Shown: piece after piece, positions 59,710 to 64,000 of the stretch
Layout: every line of letters starts with the position of its first letter
Position numbering within the stretch: position 1 is the first letter of the stretch
NCBI RefSeq assembly: GCF_036014015.1
Contig: NZ_CP107905.1
Coordinates: 6,014,001 to 6,078,000 of the forward strand
DNA: 64,000 nt
Direction of reading: 5' to 3'
Source of the DNA: Streptomyces sp. NBC_00457
GTDB taxonomy: Bacteria > Actinomycetota > Actinomycetes > Streptomycetales > Streptomycetaceae
Notes under the pieces: model-generated
The model's input: only the letters and a program-made list of their open reading frames with translations
Database searches by the model: none
Told to the model about the DNA's origin: nothing
Position numbers and translations under genes: made by a program

Positions 59710-59723
59710 CGGCCGCATATATG

Positions 59724-59765
59724 ACGATGAGGGGCGCCCGGAACTCTCAGGGCGCCCTTCATCGT
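59724..59765. terminator. Bidirectional terminator between cupin and serC genes
   Basis: ACGATGAGGGGCGCCC (59724-59739) pairs with GGGCGCCCTTCATCGT (59750-59765), one G-T pair, ten-base loop. It serves both convergent genes. Confidence 0.92.
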
Positions 59766-59778
59766 CGTACCGCTGCGA

Positions 59779-60906
<1,128 letters not shown>

Positions 60907-60973
60907 TTAGCCGGTGGGGGAAACCTGGGTGAAACCTCGTCCGTCGGGTGAGACGGCGTTTCGGTGACCGTCC

Positions 60974-61046
60974 GCCCCTGGGGGCTGCCGCCCCCAGACC
61001 CCCGCTTCGGCCTGAACGGCCTCGTCCTCAAACGCCGGACGGGCTG
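60974..61046. repeat. Second dispersed streptomycete intergenic repeat
   Basis: CCCCTGGGGGCTGCCGCCCC, then AGACCCCCGCTTCGGCCTGA, ACGGCCTCGTCCTCAAACGC and CGGACGGGCTGA. I recognise this as a repeat frequent in Streptomyces genomes. Only one copy lies in this window. It is unrelated to the GCTGGTCGCGC family. Confidence 0.8.
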
Positions 61047-61059
61047 AGAGTGTGGACGC

Positions 61060-63927
61060 ATGAGTGATCTCGAGGCCGGTTTGCGCAAGGTCGTCCGGGG
61101 TGAGGTCGCCTTCGACGTCACCTCGCGGGCGCTGACCACCATGGACGCCTCCAACTACCGGCGCGTCCCCCTGGGTGTGGTCGCACCACATGACGCCGAC
61201 GACGTCGCCGCCGTGCTGGAGGTGTGCCGGGACCACATGGTGCCGGTGGTGGCCCGTGGTGGAGGGACCTCCATCGCCGGACAGGCCACCGGCACCGGCA
61301 TCGTGCTGGATTTCACCCGCCACATGAACCGGCTCGTGTCCCTGGACCCCGGGATCCGCACCGCCGTCGTCCAGCCCGGCCTCGTCCTCGACCGTCTCCA
61401 GGACGCCGCCGCCCCGCACGGACTGCGCTTCGGGCCCGACCCCTCCACCCACAGCCGGTGCACGCTCGGCGGAATGATCGGCAACAACTCCTGCGGCTCG
61501 CACTCGGTGGCGTGGGGGACCACCGCGGACAGCGTGCGGGAGCTGTCCGTGCTCACCGCGCGCGGCGAGCGACTGCGGCTCGGGCAGGGCTGGTCCGGGG
61601 CGCCGGAGGGGCTACGGGCCCTGGTGGACGGGGAGTTGGCGCGGCTGCGCACCGGATTCCCGGACCTGCCCCGCCGTATCTCCGGATACGCGCTGGACGC
61701 TCTGCTGCCCGAGAAGGGCGTCGATGTCGCCCGTTCCTTCTGCGGCAGCGAGGGCACGTTGGGCGTCCTCACCGAGGCGGTCGTACGACTGGTGGAGGCA
61801 CCACGCGCGCGTGCGCTGGCCGTGCTGGCGTACGCCGACGAGAGCGCGGCGGCGGAGGCGGCGGCCGGGCTGCTGCCGTACGGGCCGCTCACGGTGGAGG
61901 GCATGGCGGCCGACATGGTGCCGTCGGCGGCCGCGCTGCCCCGGGGTGGGGCCTGGCTGTTCGTGGAGACGGGCGGTGACACACAGGCCGAGGCACGCGC
62001 GCGTGCGGAGACGATCGTGCGGGCCGCCGACGTCGTGGACGCGGTGGTCGTGACCGACCCGGCCGATCAGCGCGCCCTGTGGCGCATCCGCGAGGACGCC
62101 AGCGGTACGGCCACCCGGATGCCGGACGGCAGCGAGGCCTGGCCGGGCTGGGAGGACTGCGCGGTGCCGCCGGCCCGGCTGGGCGCGTATTTGCGGGACT
62201 TCAGGGGGCTGCTGGGCGAGCATGGGCTGCGCGGGACGCCGTATGGCCATTTCGGGGACGGCTGTATCCACGTCCGTATCGACTTCGATCTCCTCTCCGA
62301 TGCGGGGATCGGCCGCTTCCGGCGCTTCTCGGAGGAGCTGGCCGAGATCGTCGTGGCGCACGGTGGTTCGCTGTCGGGGGAGCACGGGGACGGGCAGGCG
62401 CGGGCGGAGCTGCTGCCGAAGATGTACGGCGAGGAGATGGTGGGGCTCTTCGAGCGGGCGAAGGGGGTCTGGGACCCGGACGACCTGCTCAACCCCGGGA
62501 TGCTGGTGCGCCCGGCGCCGCTGGACTCCAACCTCCGCTTCTCCGTCCTGCCGCGCAAACCGGTGGACGTCGTGTTCGGCTACCCGTCCGACGGTGGCGA
62601 CTTCTCGGCGGCGGTACGGCGGTGCGTGGGGGTCGCCAAATGCCGTACGACATCGGCGTCCGGGTCCGCCGTCATGTGCCCGTCCTTCCGCGTGACCGGC
62701 AAGGAACAGCACTCCACGCGCGGGCGTGCCCGGCTGCTGCACGAGATGCTGGCGGGCGAGCTGGTGACCGACGGCTGGCGCTCCGAGGAGGTCCGGGACG
62801 CGCTGGATCTGTGCCTGTCCTGCAAGGGATGCCGGTCGGACTGTCCGGTCGAGGTGGACATGGCCACGTACAAGGCGGAGTTCCTGCACCACCACTACGC
62901 GGGGCGGCGTCGCCCGGCCGCGCACTACAGCATGGGGTGGCTGCCGGTGTGGCTGCGGACGGTGGCGCGTACGCGCACGGCATGGCTGGTCAATGCCCTT
63001 GCTTCCCTGCGGCCGTTGGCCCGGATCGCGAAACGGCTGGGCGGGCTCGCGCCCGAACGGGAGATTCCGCGGCTGGCGACGGAGACGTTCAGCCGGTGGT
63101 GGGGGCGGCGGGTCGAGGAGCGGGCCGGACGGATCCTGAGGCCCGTACGGGAAGGGGACGCCTCCTTCGGCGACGGCCTCCACACGGTCGCCCTGCTCTG
63201 GCCGGACACCTTCACCGAGCATCTGTCGCCGACGGTGGGACAGGCGGCCGTACGGGTCCTGGAGGCGGCGGGGATCTCGGCGGTGCCGCCGCCGACGAGG
63301 ACGATGGCGGGGCGCAGGGGGCGGGTCTGCTGCGGGCTGACGTATGTGTCGACGGGCCAACTGGACCGGGCGCGGCGAATGTTGGGCCGTACGCTCGACC
63401 TCCTGGAGCCGTTGCTGGACCGGCCGGTACCGGTCATCGTCCTGGAACCCAGCTGCGCGGCAGCCCTGCGCACCGACGTCCCGGAACTCCTCCCCGACGA
63501 CCCCCGCGCCCGCCGCCTCGCCGACCGCGTCCTGACCTTCGCGGAGGCGCTGGAGCAGCTGGCGCCCGACTGGACGCCGCCCCGCGTGGACCGTCCGGTG
63601 GTCGGGCAGACCCATTGCCACCAGCACGCGGTGCTGGGTGACGCGGCGGATCGGCGGTTGCGTCAATTGGCTGGCTTGGAGGGTGAGTTGAGCGGAGGCT
63701 GTTGCGGTCTCGCTGGCAACTTCGGCTTCGAGAAGGGGCACTTCGGGGTGTCGGTGGCGTGCGCGGAGGAGCAGTTGGTGCCGGCGGTGCGGGACGCGGG
63801 CGAGGGGGCGGTGGTACTGGCCGACGGCTTCTCCTGCCGGACGCAGTTGGGGGAGGTGGCGGGGGTCCGGGGGAGGCATGTGGCGGAGGTGCTGGCGGAG
63901 GTGCTGGCGGAGGGGCTGGGCGCCTGA
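61060..63927 (+). CDS. FAD-linked oxidase fused to Fe-S / CCG domains (possible D-2-hydroxyglutarate dehydrogenase)
   Basis: 955 residues. N-terminal FAD-binding PCMH domain (PVVARGGGTSIAGQATGTGI, then DPSTHSRCTLGGMIGNNSCG), a C-terminal oxidase half ending SGEHGDGQARAELLPKMYGE, then two ferredoxin motifs (CVGVAKCRTTSASGSAVMC and CLSCKGCRSDCP) and a GlpC/HdrD-like CCG region (VCCGLTYVSTGQLDRARRML, GGCCGLAGNFGFEKGHFGV). E. coli YdiJ has this architecture and oxidises D-2-hydroxyglutarate; D-lactate or glycolate are alternatives. Divergence from serC favours D-2-hydroxyglutarate, a by-product of serine synthesis. ATG at 61060 follows the second dispersed repeat. Confidence 0.9.
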   Translation: MSDLEAGLRKVVRGEVAFDVTSRALTTMDASNYRRVPLGVVAPHDADDVAAVLEVCRDHMVPVVARGGGTSIAGQATGTGIVLDFTRHMNRLVSLDPGIRTAVVQPGLVLDRLQDAAAPHGLRFGPDPSTHSRCTLGGMIGNNSCGSHSVAWGTTADSVRELSVLTARGERLRLGQGWSGAPEGLRALVDGELARLRTGFPDLPRRISGYALDALLPEKGVDVARSFCGSEGTLGVLTEAVVRLVEAPRARALAVLAYADESAAAEAAAGLLPYGPLTVEGMAADMVPSAAALPRGGAWLFVETGGDTQAEARARAETIVRAADVVDAVVVTDPADQRALWRIREDASGTATRMPDGSEAWPGWEDCAVPPARLGAYLRDFRGLLGEHGLRGTPYGHFGDGCIHVRIDFDLLSDAGIGRFRRFSEELAEIVVAHGGSLSGEHGDGQARAELLPKMYGEEMVGLFERAKGVWDPDDLLNPGMLVRPAPLDSNLRFSVLPRKPVDVVFGYPSDGGDFSAAVRRCVGVAKCRTTSASGSAVMCPSFRVTGKEQHSTRGRARLLHEMLAGELVTDGWRSEEVRDALDLCLSCKGCRSDCPVEVDMATYKAEFLHHHYAGRRRPAAHYSMGWLPVWLRTVARTRTAWLVNALASLRPLARIAKRLGGLAPEREIPRLATETFSRWWGRRVEERAGRILRPVREGDASFGDGLHTVALLWPDTFTEHLSPTVGQAAVRVLEAAGISAVPPPTRTMAGRRGRVCCGLTYVSTGQLDRARRMLGRTLDLLEPLLDRPVPVIVLEPSCAAALRTDVPELLPDDPRARRLADRVLTFAEALEQLAPDWTPPRVDRPVVGQTHCHQHAVLGDAADRRLRQLAGLEGELSGGCCGLAGNFGFEKGHFGVSVACAEEQLVPAVRDAGEGAVVLADGFSCRTQLGEVAGVRGRHVAEVLAEVLAEGLGA

Positions 63928-64000
63928 TCCGGACCACGCCGACGCTCCGCAGGCCCTGACACGCGCCGCTCAGCCTCGCACGGGTCGCGCGTCTCGTCAT
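63928..64000. other. Tail of window without a recognisable gene
   Basis: 73 bp after the dehydrogenase stop. The window ends in CAT, which could be the start codon of a minus-strand gene lying outside, but its frame runs antisense through the dehydrogenase, so I do not claim it. Confidence 0.4.

Noticed and set aside
61612..63879. 755-codon antisense frame in the dehydrogenase gene
   Set aside because: Composition is biased (His/Arg/Pro/Gln) and the plus strand encodes clear FAD and Fe-S motifs.
63434..64000. Minus-strand gene beginning at the CAT at the window end
   Set aside because: The frame reads antisense through the dehydrogenase and is Pro/Arg-rich with no domain.

Overview
The window is chromosomal DNA of a Streptomyces or a very close relative. 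The composition is extremely GC-rich, GTG, TTG and ATG starts are all used, and long antisense open frames are common. Typical actinomycete genes are present: mycothiol-dependent maleylpyruvate-isomerase-like enzymes, DUF397/XRE pairs, the futalosine menaquinone genes and a CIRCE-controlled groEL2 without groES. Gene order from groEL2 through mqnD/mqnB to serC matches my memory of the Streptomyces coelicolor core chromosome (groEL2 near SCO4296, mqnD/mqnB SCO4326/4327, serC SCO4366). No tRNA, rRNA, CRISPR array or intact insertion sequence was seen.

Layout. 0-4 kb: a cold shock gene, groEL2 with two CIRCE operators, and a drug-efflux MFS gene behind a perfect palindrome. 3.9-6.1 kb: a small accessory patch with a YefM/RelE-type toxin-antitoxin pair and an HTH/zinc-ribbon protein. 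6.2-11.1 kb: DinB protein, aldo/keto reductase, and an N-acetylmuramic-acid-6-phosphate set (RpiR regulator, murQ, PTS EIIBC). 11.1-15.1 kb: zinc-ribbon protein, DUF4031, an MPI-GNAT fusion, HD hydrolase, MPI-like enzyme, CutC. 15.1-24 kb: nucleic-acid machinery (HelD-like RNA-polymerase recycling factor, XPB helicase, and a WYL/helicase-associated protein that is probably XPB's partner). Between the last two lie an unusual UPF0114-IstB ATPase fusion and two very small secreted proteins.

24-36 kb: HAAS-like membrane protein, HAD hydrolase, long cold shock protein, menaquinone genes mqnB/mqnD, DUF2771 lipoprotein, MFS protein, DUF3027, a secreted peptide divergent from a LuxR regulator, and a 1039-residue sacsin/Hsp90-like ATPase. 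36-39.3 kb: three tandem secreted paralogues. The first two share an approximately 95-nt leader with a covarying stem, a candidate cis-regulatory RNA. 39.3-46 kb: CtpE-like calcium P-type ATPase, DUF2530, NCS2 purine permease, RHH protein, MarR-MFS operon. 46-56 kb: smaller accessory genes, including a decayed AadA-like aminoglycoside nucleotidyltransferase. 56-59.8 kb: TetR regulator, PPOX protein, DrrAB-type exporter and a cupin. 59.8-64 kb: serC divergent from a large FAD/Fe-S dehydrogenase that may oxidise D-2-hydroxyglutarate.

Nine copies of one intergenic repeat family (core GCTGGTCGCGC then a GCGCCCC/GGGGCGC stem) punctuate the window in two subtypes. A second, unrelated repeat lies between serC and the dehydrogenase. 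The most unusual items are the UPF0114-IstB fusion, the shared leader of the secreted paralogues, the stem-preserving repeat family, the layered TetR operator before the DrrAB genes, and the D-2-hydroxyglutarate link at serC.
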